Shown here in pieces: positions 53,109 to 63,128 of a stretch of 64,000 bases of DNA. The position numbers were made by a program, and so were the translations under genes. How positions within the stretch are numbered: the first letter of the stretch is position 1; each line of letters starts with the position of its first letter. The notes under the pieces are model-generated. The model worked only from the letters and a program-made list of their open reading frames with translations. It was not told the origin of the DNA and ran no database searches. Source of the DNA: Candidatus Kaistella beijingensis (GTDB taxonomy: Bacteria > Bacteroidota > Bacteroidia > Flavobacteriales > Weeksellaceae); assembly GCF_020084865.1 (NCBI RefSeq), contig NZ_CP071953.1:930001-994000 (forward strand). Reading direction: 5' to 3'.

Positions 53109-53144
53109 AAAAGGCAACCACTTTAAATAAATGGCTGCCTCTTT
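53109..53144 (-). terminator. Terminator of the 53-kb T9SS gene
   Basis: AGGCAGCCA / TGGTTGCCT stem (one bulge/wobble) then Ts on the minus strand. The 52955-53108 stretch holds nothing else I can support. Confidence 0.7.
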
Positions 53145-53161
53145 GGTTATCATGTTAAATA

Positions 53162-56100
53162 TTATTTCTTAATTACTTTCACAGATTTGGTTGATCCGGT
53201 ATTGTAATCAAGTTTCAAAACATAAACACCAGATTTCAATTCTCCAAGGTTGATATTGGAAAGTGAACCTGCGTTTCTGATTACTTTCACAATTCTTCCT
53301 GAAGCGTCCGCAACTGAAATCATATTCAGATCCTTAATATTAGTAATGTTGATGACCTCTCCAAATGGATTAGGATAAACTTTTACCAGTTTATTTGCTG
53401 CATAATCGCCAGAAACAGATAATGTTGAATCCAATTTTGCATAAGATAAATAACCTGTATAATCAGCAGCTGCAAGTGCTGTTGCGGTCTGTAAAGAATT
53501 CGGCATTGTGGCAGTTGCAGCGGTGTAAGTAGCTGTTTTACCAAAGACTAGATCATAAGCTCCATTCGCAGAAGGTGCTTGAGCAGGAACGTGGTCACTT
53601 TGAATTCCGGAATCTGCAATTCTTAATTGGATATCCGTCATTGTACCAGAAACTAAGAATGCTTCCCATCTTCTAGATGTGGATACAGTTCCCGCTTGAA
53701 CCATTGAACCTGCGCTACCAGAATTGCTGTCAAAAGCTTCCGCTTTCATATTTGCAACCGCCGTGGTAGTTGGTGCTAAAGAAACAGGTGCATAAGCTGC
53801 TTTTCCTACTGGGAACAAAATGAAGTTTGTATTGGCATTTCCGCTTGCAATTGTTCTGGCAAATGGTCCGTTGATATAAGAAGCGTCTGAACCTCCAGCT
53901 AAAGTTCCTGCTAAAGTTGCAGTACCTAAAGTTAGCAAATTGGTTGAAGTGGTATTTACTTTTCCTGCGTTAAGTGTTAAAGTTCCCCCAACTGATACTG
54001 GCGAATTCAAAGTAACCCCACCTGTACTCGTATTATTTACAGTAAAATTATTTAAGTTAGCTGTAGGTGCAGTTGCCAAATTACCCAAAGTACCATTATT
54101 GCTAATTGTTTGTGATGAAGTAGCAGGAGCTGTAGTAAGAGTTGAAGCTGAACTTGCAGTCACAATTCCTGTTGCCAATCCGGAGGTACTAACAAATTTT
54201 CCTCCTGTATTTACATTTAAGTTTCCACCAAGAAAAGTATTTGCTACTGTCAAAGTTCCGCCAGAATTTATATCCACATTTCCAGTAGCTGCAAGTTGAT
54301 ATTGCGACACTACACCACGATTTGTTCCTGATGGACCATCAACGATTATATTTCCAAAATTTAAAAACCCAGTGCCATTCCAAGTATTAACATAAAAACC
54401 ACTTGTGTTTCCACCACCATCCGTTGATATTCCATCGCCAAACTTGATGGTATGATTTGGTGAGGTAGCAATAGAGTTTGGTGAGTTAGAACCAAAATTG
54501 TAATAAACAGCATATGCACTACTATTTGTTGTTGCAGTATGAGGGTCAACAATTGTTAATGTTCCACCTGTAAGATTGATATTTGTTGAAGCACTGCTAA
54601 ATAGTGGAGTACCTGATGCTACAGAAGATGCTACAGCACCAGCTGCGTTTCCGTCTATTTTAATATCCCCACCAGATTGGTTAAATACGGAAGTCGCTGT
54701 ATTTGCAATGTTACCATTCACATTTAATGTTCCTCCAGAAACGGTTAAAGTTCCATTATTGGTAAGGAAATTATTGTTTAATGTACAGCCCACTGTTAAA
54801 TCTCCTGATGCAACTGTTAAAGTTCCACCATTAGCGATCGTAATATTTTTAGAAACATTCGCAGCAGAATTCACTGTTACATTATGCGGACTTGCAATAA
54901 CGATACCATCGGTGCAAGAAGGCAGTACTCCTTTATTCCAGGTAGTTGGATCGTTCCAGTTTCCGCTTGCAATACTTACAAATGAAGTATCTGCAGTATT
55001 AACTCCTATATAAAGTGGTCCACTCAATAAATCTGTTTGTGATACTGTGATTCGCTGAGCGCCCGGAGTTGTGGTTCCATTTTGATGAGTGCCACTAAGT
55101 GCTGCATTTGCTGCCATCACTCGGGAATTTCCGTTAGCTGCCTGATAAGCACCTGGAGCAAGTAATACCACGGTATATGAAGATGCGTTCACTGAAGTTC
55201 CCTCATTGGATACTTTCCAGTTTCCGTCGTATCGGTCAGTAATGGTATAACTTCCATCGGTGATATTCAATCCGGTTGTCATTGTATTCGCATCAGTGTA
55301 AACAGCTGCAAGTTCGCCAGCTGCAGCTCCAGTTGCGTTTGTTCTCGTAATGTACATTGACCTATCCCTTCCTGAATTATTTACAAAAGGGTATCTACTT
55401 GTCGTATTTGTTGGGTCAACTCCAGCGGTTACTGCTGTTCCAGTAGCTGTTGCTGTCCAATATCTAGAAAACTTTCCTCCTGGTAAGAAACCGGTTCCAC
55501 TTGGTGCAGTAAGCGTGTTCCCTGCTGCATTATAACCGAATGTCACTTTACTTGTTCCTAGATTTACTCTTGCTCCGGTCATGCTTAAGTTGTACGCAAT
55601 TGCAACATTCATTGACCAATTGATATTTGGAATTGAAGTATTGGTATTGGAAAAAGTCAAATTCCTTATATTACCGTTTGTGAAGGTTCCCGAACCAGAA
55701 ACAGTTTGTACATTACTACCATTTAAGGTAAGGTTTCCTGCGCTGGTTGCTCCCACTGAAATATCCATTGCACCATCATTCACGATGTTTCCCTTCACAG
55801 TCAATGTTTTTCCGGTTGTACCGTTGAAAACACTAACCAAACCACCGGAATTTACGTTGAGGTCGTTGTTTACTGCAAATGAAGCTGGAGTTGTGCCGTA
55901 ATTTAATGTTCCTTTTACTGTGAGGTTGTTCGCAGCCTGCGATGCAGCATCAATGGTTACCGTATGACCAGTATCTACAGTGACATTATCTGCAGCTGTT
56001 GGAACAGCATTGGCATCCCAAGTAGCGGCTGTACCCCAGTTTCCTGTCGCCACCGAAGTGAAATTGCCTGGAACATTTGAAGTTAATGAAACATTATCAA

Positions 56101-56692
56101 TCGCTGCTGGTGGATTGGCTATTGTTGAAACATCAGATTTCCATGAGAAGACTATTCTCCATGATCCCGAAGAAGGGAACGCAAAATTAATGGTCTCTGA
56201 ATTCCAAGTGGTAGAACTTAGCTTGTACATCCCACTAACAGCACCTGCACCAGAAAGCTGCATACCACCAGTTGTGGATACGGCTGCCGTAGAAAGAGGT
56301 GTAGTAGTAACTGGAACCAAAAAGATTTTTAAATTGTCCCAGTCAGAAGTTGTGCTACCTTCTCCTCCTACTTTCCAATCAAAAGTTAACTTTCCTTTCA
56401 ATTCGCCTGCCGGAACCGTAACATCTCTGTATAAGTGAGAGTAAGTAGATAACTGTGAATAAATCCAAGATGTTCCATTGTCATTGGAGATGTATCCACA
56501 ATTTGCACTTGTTGGAGCTGGAGCAGCTCCTACCACCCAAATATCAGCAGTTGGAACTACTGATGACCATCCGTTGCTTAAAAGTGTTGTTCCACTTTCA
56601 AAGCCTCCGCCCGCAGATGGATCAATTAAAATTGTTTGTGCACCAAGCCACGATGTAAGTAGTAAGGTACACCATAAGAAAATTTTCTTCAT
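53162..56692 (-). CDS. Large T9SS cargo protein with choice-of-anchor and two G8-like domains
   Basis: 1,176 residues from ATG 56692 (MKKIFLWCTLLL); frame extends 17 codons upstream without a signal peptide. Signal peptide to about AQT 20; N-terminal choice-of-anchor-type beta domain (about 20-205, with GSWRIVFSWKSDVS); G8-like repeats near 210 (VATGNWGTAATWDANAVP ... DNVTVDTGHTVTI) and near 575 (IASGNWNDPTTWNKGVLP ... GIVIASPHNVTV); threonine/glycine-rich beta-helix-like stretches between; T9SS sorting domain at the end (KVYPNPFGEVINI ... SVKVIKK). Probable surface adhesin; no catalytic motif seen. Confidence 0.85.
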   Translation of the reverse strand: MKKIFLWCTLLLTSWLGAQTILIDPSAGGGFESGTTLLSNGWSSVVPTADIWVVGAAPAPTSANCGYISNDNGTSWIYSQLSTYSHLYRDVTVPAGELKGKLTFDWKVGGEGSTTSDWDNLKIFLVPVTTTPLSTAAVSTTGGMQLSGAGAVSGMYKLSSTTWNSETINFAFPSSGSWRIVFSWKSDVSTIANPPAAIDNVSLTSNVPGNFTSVATGNWGTAATWDANAVPTAADNVTVDTGHTVTIDAASQAANNLTVKGTLNYGTTPASFAVNNDLNVNSGGLVSVFNGTTGKTLTVKGNIVNDGAMDISVGATSAGNLTLNGSNVQTVSGSGTFTNGNIRNLTFSNTNTSIPNINWSMNVAIAYNLSMTGARVNLGTSKVTFGYNAAGNTLTAPSGTGFLPGGKFSRYWTATATGTAVTAGVDPTNTTSRYPFVNNSGRDRSMYITRTNATGAAAGELAAVYTDANTMTTGLNITDGSYTITDRYDGNWKVSNEGTSVNASSYTVVLLAPGAYQAANGNSRVMAANAALSGTHQNGTTTPGAQRITVSQTDLLSGPLYIGVNTADTSFVSIASGNWNDPTTWNKGVLPSCTDGIVIASPHNVTVNSAANVSKNITIANGGTLTVASGDLTVGCTLNNNFLTNNGTLTVSGGTLNVNGNIANTATSVFNQSGGDIKIDGNAAGAVASSVASGTPLFSSASTNINLTGGTLTIVDPHTATTNSSAYAVYYNFGSNSPNSIATSPNHTIKFGDGISTDGGGNTSGFYVNTWNGTGFLNFGNIIVDGPSGTNRGVVSQYQLAATGNVDINSGGTLTVANTFLGGNLNVNTGGKFVSTSGLATGIVTASSASTLTTAPATSSQTISNNGTLGNLATAPTANLNNFTVNNTSTGGVTLNSPVSVGGTLTLNAGKVNTTSTNLLTLGTATLAGTLAGGSDASYINGPFARTIASGNANTNFILFPVGKAAYAPVSLAPTTTAVANMKAEAFDSNSGSAGSMVQAGTVSTSRRWEAFLVSGTMTDIQLRIADSGIQSDHVPAQAPSANGAYDLVFGKTATYTAATATMPNSLQTATALAAADYTGYLSYAKLDSTLSVSGDYAANKLVKVYPNPFGEVINITNIKDLNMISVADASGRIVKVIRNAGSLSNINLGELKSGVYVLKLDYNTGSTKSVKVIKK

Positions 56693-57204
56693 AGTATAAA
56701 GGTTTTTAAATAAAAAAACAAATTTACTATAATTTCTGGTCAATATGATAAATTCTAAATAAAAAATTTAAATTTAATATATTCAAATTTTATGAACATT
56801 GCGAATTTGATAAAATAAGAAACCCGATATTAAAGATATTTAGAATTTAACAAGGAATTGGCTCACTATTTTATGAAATATTCAAATTAAACATGATAAA
56901 CCTCAACCCTTTCTAATTAATTAGGAATTCTTTTTTATATATCGAGATCAAAATCCTTAATGTGGGTGGGATAATCCTAGGTAGTCAAGAAAAAATTCTT
57001 AACAAAAAATCGGCAATAAAATTCTTACGAACTAATAATTAATCAACCTCTTAAAATAGATGAGAACTACCAATTTTATATTTAATTCAACAGTTTATGC
57101 AAATCATAACATTTTTTTTAATTTTTTTTTATTTTCGTTTTAAAAAAAATTATACATTTGGTTTTCTTTAACGAAATTAACAATTTAAAAATTAAAGTTA
57201 ATCT
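56693..57204. other. Very AT-rich divergent promoter region
   Basis: 512 bp between two divergent T9SS-cargo genes. A minus-strand TAAATTTG (56726-56719) and a plus-strand TACATTTG (57153-57160) are the probable -7 boxes. Long A and T runs, no open frame, no inverted repeat of note. Confidence 0.45.
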
Positions 57205-60200
57205 ATGAAAACAAAACTATTGTCGCTCGCTTTCGTAGCAGTTGCCGGTTTTTCCTACGGACAAACCGGTTCTTTATGGACTCAAGCTTCTAAAAAAGCA
57301 GGTTCACAAGTAATTGGAAATAAAACTTCCATTACTACACCTAAACTTTTTGAATTAGACATTCAAGGCTTAAAACAGCAACTAAAGGGAGCTCCTCAGA
57401 AACTTTCAGTTAATCAAAAATCTGAAAAAATTATTTCTTTTCCTTCCGCAGATGGAAAAATGGAGAATTTCAAAGTCTCTGAGCACTCCAATTTTGATCC
57501 TGTTTTAGCCGCGAAATATTCCGACATCAAATCGTATGTTGGGCAAAGTTTAGATGATCCTTCTAAGGTAGTTTATTTTAGTGTTTCTCCTTTGGGTTTA
57601 TCATCCATGGAAATCAATGCAGACAATTCCGCAGTTTTCATAGAACCTTATACCACTGACGCTTCAACTTATGTGGTTTACAAAAAATCTGACAAGAAAG
57701 ACAACCTAAATAAATTTGAATGTACAACCATTGACGACGTAAAAACTCAATTAGGAACAACTATTACAGCAAGACCTAATGCAGATGATGGTCTTTTGAG
57801 AACCTTCAGACTTGCCCTTTCTTGTACGGGGGAATATGCAGTATATTTTGGCGGAACAAAAGCGCAAGCTTTGGCGGCGATGAACAATACTATGACGAGA
57901 GTAAATGGTGTTTTCGAAAAAGACTTCTCTGTAAGAATGGTTCTTATTGCGAACAATGACGCGGTAATTTACACCAATGCTTCAACCGACCCTTATTCTG
58001 CGGCTTCTTCGATGAGCAGTTGGAATTCTCAATTACAGTCAACGTTGACATCTGTAATTGGTGAAGCAAATTACGACATCGGACATTTATTCGGAGCTTC
58101 CGGTGGTGGTGGAAATGCAGGTTGCATCGGCTGTATCTGTGTAAATGGATCAAAAGGTTCAGGAATCACTTCACCTGCAGACAATATTCCATCCGGTGAC
58201 AATTTCGATATCGATTATGTTGCCCACGAAATGGGTCATCAATTCGGTGGAAACCACACTTTTTCTATGAACAATGAAAGTACAGGTGCAAATATGGAAC
58301 CTGGTTCTGGCTCAACAATTATGGGTTATGCAGGAATTACATCGCAAGATATTCAAGCGCATTCTGATGCACTTTTTCATGCGATTTCCATTCAGCAGAT
58401 TACGAATAATGTGAAATCAAAAACCTGCTCTGTAAATACACCTACAGGAAACTCAATCCCAACCGCAAACGCAGGTTCAGACTATACGATTCCGAAAAGC
58501 ACACCATTTATGTTAACAGGAACTGCTTCTGATGCAAATGGAGACGCATTAACCCATATTTGGGAAGAAATGGATGTTGCTTCAACTTCACAAACGGGAG
58601 CAAGTTCTGCGGCAAGTGCTACAAAAACCTCAGGTCCTAACTTCAGATCCTGGACGGCAACCGCTTCACCAACAAGATATTTCCCAAGAATGCAATCTGT
58701 CTTAGCGGGAGCTACAACAACTGCAGGTCAGGAAATCACCGTTGAAGCACTTTCTTCTGTAGCAAGAACTTTAAATTTCAGATATACTGTTCGTGATAAC
58801 AGAGCAGGCGGTTCCGGAAATAATTCTGATGATGCGGTAATCACCGTAAATGCAACTGCAGGACCTTTTACCGTAACCTCTCAATCTGCTGCAACCACTT
58901 ACACAGGAGGAACTTCACAAGCAGTGACTTGGAACGTTGCAGGTACAACTGCAAACGGCGTGAACGCTGCCAATGTTGATATTCTTTGGTCAACCGATAG
59001 TGGAAATTCTTGGACAACACTTTTAGCCGCAACTCCAAATGACGGTTCACAAAATGTAGTGATTCCAAATGCAGCGACTTCCACAGGAAGAATTATGGTG
59101 AAAGGAAGCAATCACGTTTTCTTTAACGTAAACAAAGCAAACATTACCGTTACCGCGGGAACTTCAGACACCGTTGCTCCAACTGCACCTACACTTTCCG
59201 CATCAGGAACTACGCAAACTTCAACCAATCTTTCTTGGAGTGGCGCAACCGACAATGTGGGTATTATAGGTTATGACGTATACCAAGGAGCAGCTTTATT
59301 GGTTTCTACTTCTTCGGCTTCTTATGCAGTTTCAGGACTTTCTGCTTCTACAACCTATTCTTTCACAGTAAAAGCGAAAGATGCAGCAGGTAATATTTCG
59401 GCAGCAAGTAATGCGGTTTCCGTAACAACTCTAGCTCCTGTTTCTGATACAACTGCTCCAACAGCACCAACTTTGGCTGCTTCAGGAACAACCTCAAGTT
59501 CAACCAACCTTTCTTGGAGTGGAGCAACCGACAATGTTGGTGTTACAGGTTATGACGTATATCAAGGAGCAACTTTATTGGGTGCTACAACCTCAACTTC
59601 TTATGCAGTTTCAGGACTTTCTGCTTCAACAACTTATTCTTTCTCTGTAAAGGCGAAAGATGCAGCAGGAAATGTTTCAGCAGCAAGCAACACTGTTTCA
59701 GTAACAACTTTAGCAAATTCTGTGACTTACTGTACTGCGGCTGCAACGAATACCAATGACGAAAGAATTGGAAACGTAAAATTCGGAACCATCAACAATT
59801 CATCTACTGGAGCTGCAGGTTACGAAAACTTTACTGCAATTTCTACAAACGTAACGCGAGGAACAGCTTACGCAATTTCGATTACTCCGACTTGGACAGC
59901 ATCTAAATACAATGAAGCGTACTCTGTCTATATCGATTACAACGGAAACGGAGTTTTCACAGATTCAGGCGAAAAAGTTTGGACTAAAACAGGTTCAACA
60001 ACAACCCCTGTTACAGGTTCAATTACTATCCCTGCAACCGCAACTTTAGGTGCAACAAGGATGAGAGTGATGATGAAATACAGCACTGCTCCAACTTCAC
60101 CATGTGGAACTTACACTTACGGACAAGTTGAAGATTACACCGTAAACATTATGTCAACGGCAAAAGAAAACGCGGCAATTGTTAATCCAACGAGAGAACT

Positions 60201-60402
60201 TTCAATCTACCCGAATCCTGTTAAAGGAAGTACATTGAATATTACTAATGCAGATTCTTCCGAGTTCAGCATCTACGATTTGAGCGGAAAAAAAATCAGC
60301 AGCGGAAAAATTTCTGATAATACAGTAAGTGTAAACGCTCTTCCAAAAGGAGTCTACCTCATCAAGGTTGGGAATGTTTCTAAAAAATTCATCAAAGAAT
60401 AA
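57205..60402 (+). CDS. Secreted reprolysin-like (M12B) metallopeptidase, T9SS cargo
   Basis: 1,065 residues. Signal peptide ending SYGQ; propeptide (about 20-190); metzincin catalytic domain with HEMGHQFGGNH near 341-351 (HExxHxxGxxH) and a downstream Met-turn region IMGYAG; PKD/cadherin-like segment (about 415-650); two fibronectin III domains (near 665 and 760) that are almost identical in sequence (WSGATDNVG, TTYSF, VKAKDAAGN), pointing to recent duplication; GEVED domain (about 880-985, YIDYNGNGVFTDSGEKVW); T9SS type A end (SIYPNPVKGS ... SKKFIKE). Extracellular protease predicted. Confidence 0.93.
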   Translation: MKTKLLSLAFVAVAGFSYGQTGSLWTQASKKAGSQVIGNKTSITTPKLFELDIQGLKQQLKGAPQKLSVNQKSEKIISFPSADGKMENFKVSEHSNFDPVLAAKYSDIKSYVGQSLDDPSKVVYFSVSPLGLSSMEINADNSAVFIEPYTTDASTYVVYKKSDKKDNLNKFECTTIDDVKTQLGTTITARPNADDGLLRTFRLALSCTGEYAVYFGGTKAQALAAMNNTMTRVNGVFEKDFSVRMVLIANNDAVIYTNASTDPYSAASSMSSWNSQLQSTLTSVIGEANYDIGHLFGASGGGGNAGCIGCICVNGSKGSGITSPADNIPSGDNFDIDYVAHEMGHQFGGNHTFSMNNESTGANMEPGSGSTIMGYAGITSQDIQAHSDALFHAISIQQITNNVKSKTCSVNTPTGNSIPTANAGSDYTIPKSTPFMLTGTASDANGDALTHIWEEMDVASTSQTGASSAASATKTSGPNFRSWTATASPTRYFPRMQSVLAGATTTAGQEITVEALSSVARTLNFRYTVRDNRAGGSGNNSDDAVITVNATAGPFTVTSQSAATTYTGGTSQAVTWNVAGTTANGVNAANVDILWSTDSGNSWTTLLAATPNDGSQNVVIPNAATSTGRIMVKGSNHVFFNVNKANITVTAGTSDTVAPTAPTLSASGTTQTSTNLSWSGATDNVGIIGYDVYQGAALLVSTSSASYAVSGLSASTTYSFTVKAKDAAGNISAASNAVSVTTLAPVSDTTAPTAPTLAASGTTSSSTNLSWSGATDNVGVTGYDVYQGATLLGATTSTSYAVSGLSASTTYSFSVKAKDAAGNVSAASNTVSVTTLANSVTYCTAAATNTNDERIGNVKFGTINNSSTGAAGYENFTAISTNVTRGTAYAISITPTWTASKYNEAYSVYIDYNGNGVFTDSGEKVWTKTGSTTTPVTGSITIPATATLGATRMRVMMKYSTAPTSPCGTYTYGQVEDYTVNIMSTAKENAAIVNPTRELSIYPNPVKGSTLNITNADSSEFSIYDLSGKKISSGKISDNTVSVNALPKGVYLIKVGNVSKKFIKE

Positions 60403-60425
60403 CATGTACTATTAATTATTTTAAG

Positions 60426-60459
60426 ACCGCCCCAAATTAATTTTTGAGGCGGTTTTTTC
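60426..60459 (+). terminator. Reprolysin gene terminator
   Basis: ACCGCC / GGCGGT stem and six Ts. Confidence 0.8.
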
Positions 60460-60550
60460 ATTACACCACTCTGAAGCGGTTTCTTCAACTTTGGTAAAGG
60501 CGTGGGTAGATTACTCGTTTCTTTTAAGTACAGGAAAGTTTCATTTTTTC

Positions 60551-60558
60551 TATATTTG
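60551..60558 (+). promoter_or_regulatory. -7 box of the pyrophosphohydrolase gene
   Basis: TATATTTG, 17 bp before the ATG. Confidence 0.5.
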
Positions 60559-60575
60559 CTTAAATTTAAATTTTA

Positions 60576-61043
60576 ATGGAAAAAATAGATTCGCTGAATC
60601 AGGTTGCAGAATTTCACAGAACCTTTAATGCCCCAATTTTAGATACTCCGCAAATCCCGTCGAAAGAAAGATGCGATCTGCGTGTTTCACTTTTACAGGA
60701 AGAATTAAACGAACTCCAACAAGCCATTGCAGATAACGACATTGTAGAAATTGCGGATGCTTTATGCGATTTGCAATACGTTTTAAGCGGAGCAGTTTTG
60801 GAATTTGGTTTGGGCGAAAAATTTGTGGAACTGTTCAATGAAGTTCAACGTTCGAATATGTCGAAAGCATGTTCAACACAACAGGAAGCGGATGAAACCA
60901 TTGAATTCTATAAAGAAAAAGGTCAAGATGCTTATTCCGAGGTTTCGGGCGACAAAATCAATGTTCACCGAACTTCCGACAACAAGGTTTTGAAGAACAA
61001 ATACTACTCTCCTGCTGATCTAAAAACCATCTTAGAAAATTAA
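60576..61043 (+). CDS. MazG/HisE-like NTP pyrophosphohydrolase
   Basis: 155 residues. All-alpha NTP-PPase pattern: RCDLRVSLLQEELNELQQAIADNDIVEIADALCDLQYVL has the EExxE (here QEELNEL) and ExxD (EIADAL CD) metal-binding motifs. Probably hydrolyses an NTP or related nucleotide for housecleaning. Followed at 19 bp by a thioredoxin-like lipoprotein gene, possibly the same transcript. Confidence 0.88.
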   Translation: MEKIDSLNQVAEFHRTFNAPILDTPQIPSKERCDLRVSLLQEELNELQQAIADNDIVEIADALCDLQYVLSGAVLEFGLGEKFVELFNEVQRSNMSKACSTQQEADETIEFYKEKGQDAYSEVSGDKINVHRTSDNKVLKNKYYSPADLKTILEN

Positions 61044-61062
61044 TTTATTTTAAATTTAAGCA

Positions 61063-61623
61063 ATGAAAAAAATAATAAAATCTCTTTTTGCTGCCGCAAC
61101 AATTCTTCTTGTGGCACAATCTTGTGAAGCACAGAAAGTAGTCGTAAACCGAGAAGTAGACACTACGAATGACGGAAAAATGCTTTTGGGAACTCAAACT
61201 AAAAGCCAACTTTTAAAGGAGCCATACAGCAGTTGGTACACGAAAGAACACGACCAATATACACTTGATGAGGCAACAGTTGCCCAATTGAAAAAAGAAA
61301 AATTAAACTCCTATAATATAACTTTGGTGATGGGAACTTGGTGCGAAGACAGCCACCACGAAGTTCCCAGATTGATGAAGCTTTTGGAAACTTTAAAATA
61401 TCCGGAACAAAAATTGAATATCATTGCCGTAAATAGAAAAAAAGAATCACCAAGTGGTGAAGAAGGGATTTACAATATTCAGAGAGTTCCAACCATCATC
61501 GTTCAAAAATATGGCAAAGAAATTGGTAGAATTGTAGAAACGCCGAAAACTTTTTATGTAGAAAAAGACCTTTTGGAAATCATTAAAAAAGACAATTCAT
61601 CCATCAAAGATTTATTTAAATAA
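61063..61623 (+). CDS. Thioredoxin-like lipoprotein
   Basis: 186 residues. Lipoprotein signal (VAQSC, Cys about 21). Thioredoxin fold with an unusual active site WCEDS (CxxS in place of CxxC) near 96 and a cis-Pro loop RVPT near 142. A CxxS site suggests a mixed-disulfide or isomerase role rather than a standard oxidoreductase. Downstream gene starts 1 bp after its stop. Confidence 0.82.
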   Translation: MKKIIKSLFAAATILLVAQSCEAQKVVVNREVDTTNDGKMLLGTQTKSQLLKEPYSSWYTKEHDQYTLDEATVAQLKKEKLNSYNITLVMGTWCEDSHHEVPRLMKLLETLKYPEQKLNIIAVNRKKESPSGEEGIYNIQRVPTIIVQKYGKEIGRIVETPKTFYVEKDLLEIIKKDNSSIKDLFK

Positions 61624-61624
61624 A

Positions 61625-62236
61625 TTGAAAAATCAACAGAAAATACTACCGTTCATTTTAGGAGCTGCTGCAATGTTGCTCCTGTTTTTTATTTGGAACG
61701 CCATCACCAAAAAAGCAGATGACAAAATCCAAAACGACTTCTACATCATCACCAACCAAATCAAAAAGATGAACAAAATGGTCGTGATGGAACAGGATTT
61801 TTCGAGCATGCAAAAAACGAAAGTGACTTCCCAACTTCTCGGCGGAATGCTTCCCAATATGGAGAAAGAACTCATCACCTTCACCAAAACCAACGCACAA
61901 GTTTCTTATGATTTAAATAAAATGAAACTCGATGTGGATTCAGTTAATAAAAAACTCATCATTAAAGAACTTCCAAATGCAGACATCAAAATTACGCCAA
62001 GCGTGGAAATTCAGTCGATGGACGATTCTTTTTTCGACCGTTTTAATGAAAACGATTTCAAAAAAATCACTCAGAATGCGAAAGATAACGCTTACAAAAC
62101 GGTAAACCAGGACCGTTTAAGAAATGAGGGAAGAAAGCAACTTTTAGAAAATCTCAATAATATATTTGTTTTGGCAAAGGCTTTGAACTACAAAATTGAA
62201 GACCAAACCGGTCAAATCGACACTTCAAAACTTTAA
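61625..62236 (+). CDS. DUF4230 protein, TTG start
   Basis: 203 residues. No ATG gives a sensible N-terminus; TTG at 61625, one base after the preceding stop, yields a membrane helix (ILPFILGAAAMLLLFFIW) followed by the DUF4230 pattern: FTKTNAQVSYDLNKMKLDVDSVNKKLIIKELPNADI and LLENLNNIFVLAKALNYK. Function unknown; probably anchored in the inner membrane facing the periplasm. Coupled to the thioredoxin-like gene. Confidence 0.78.
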   Translation: MKNQQKILPFILGAAAMLLLFFIWNAITKKADDKIQNDFYIITNQIKKMNKMVVMEQDFSSMQKTKVTSQLLGGMLPNMEKELITFTKTNAQVSYDLNKMKLDVDSVNKKLIIKELPNADIKITPSVEIQSMDDSFFDRFNENDFKKITQNAKDNAYKTVNQDRLRNEGRKQLLENLNNIFVLAKALNYKIEDQTGQIDTSKL

Positions 62237-62241
62237 ACAAA

Positions 62242-62436
62242 ATGATTATGGATAAGCAGAAACATCAAACCAAAACCAAAGAAGCAGAAATAAAAAAGGA
62301 AAATCAGGATTTCCCAAACATTCCCGCCTCATCAGAAAAAATACATTCGGAGAAAATGGCGAAAAAGGAAATTAAAGAAACCTCTAAACTTCATGATGAC
62401 GGAAAAACCGACAATACAGAGAAAAGCGAAAATTAA
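62242..62436 (+). CDS. Small hydrophilic lysine/glutamate-rich protein
   Basis: 64 residues (two close ATGs), almost all charged or polar (KTKEAEIKKENQDF, EKMAKKEIKETSKLHDD), probably disordered. Follows the DUF4230 gene by 5 bp and is ended by a GCGAAAA / TTTTCGC hairpin with a T run, which supports it as the last gene of the operon. No family recognised. Confidence 0.6.
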   Translation: MIMDKQKHQTKTKEAEIKKENQDFPNIPASSEKIHSEKMAKKEIKETSKLHDDGKTDNTEKSEN

Positions 62437-62559
62437 TTTTTTCGCCTTTTTTTTATTAAATGTTAAACTAATCACAAACTCTGCAAAACGCTTTGAAATG
62501 CATGATTATCGTTGTAGTATGACTTACATAACAAGTTTTAAAGTCCTGTTACAAAAATT

Positions 62560-62871
62560 ATGAATTATAAAATCCAAGCTATTTTCGCCACTGAAAGCGA
62601 GGCGAATTCGGCTTCATCACTACTCCATGCTGCAGGTTATCGTAAAGAATTTCTTGGTTATAAGCAAAACGCACACCTTCAACCCGAATCTTTGGTTGAA
62701 GACCATCACATCGATAAAAATTATGTGACCGTTTTTACAAAGAATTTAAATCGTGCCTTCAAAGCAAGAAATATTTTGTCTAGAATTGGAGCGGTTTCTA
62801 TCAAAATGAAACATCAGTTTTCCCAACAAATTATTAAAGTTGAAAAACTACGATTTTCAAAAAAATTGTAA
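62560..62871 (+). CDS. Stress-type (YflT/GS17M-like) protein, short paralogue
   Basis: 103 residues. IQAIFATESEANSASSLLHAAGYRKE and KNYVTVFTKNLNRAFKARNILSRIGAV match in order the N- and C-terminal halves of the longer gene at 63129 but without its acidic middle insert. The pattern resembles the YflT general-stress domain (family inference, moderate). Confidence 0.65.
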   Translation: MNYKIQAIFATESEANSASSLLHAAGYRKEFLGYKQNAHLQPESLVEDHHIDKNYVTVFTKNLNRAFKARNILSRIGAVSIKMKHQFSQQIIKVEKLRFSKKL

Positions 62872-63128
62872 ATGAAATTCAGAATAATCTTTTGGAATAT
62901 CACCAGCAACCTATCGCAATGGATCATTCTCAGAAAACGTAAAATATAAAATCCAAAAAAATTTCAGATTCAGATAATATGCTGTTAAACAATCGTTAAG
63001 ACAGCACTTGAATAAAAAGTATTATGTTAAATAGTTCTAAATTTTATACGATGCATTCCTTTTGTCATCATTTTTGATCAACTTCAACTATCAAATCACA
63101 AAATATTAACACTTAAAAATTTAACATT
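62872..63128. other. Gap between two stress-type paralogues
   Basis: 257 bp, AT-rich, no coding or structural feature seen; it should carry the promoter of the 63.1-kb gene. Confidence 0.4.

Noticed and set aside
43096-56699. Long antisense open frames opposite the large secreted protein genes (for example 53940-54299, 54576-55013, 55980-56438)
   Set aside because: They are shadows of repetitive, threonine/glycine-rich coding sequence and lack starts with promoters, signal peptides or family motifs.
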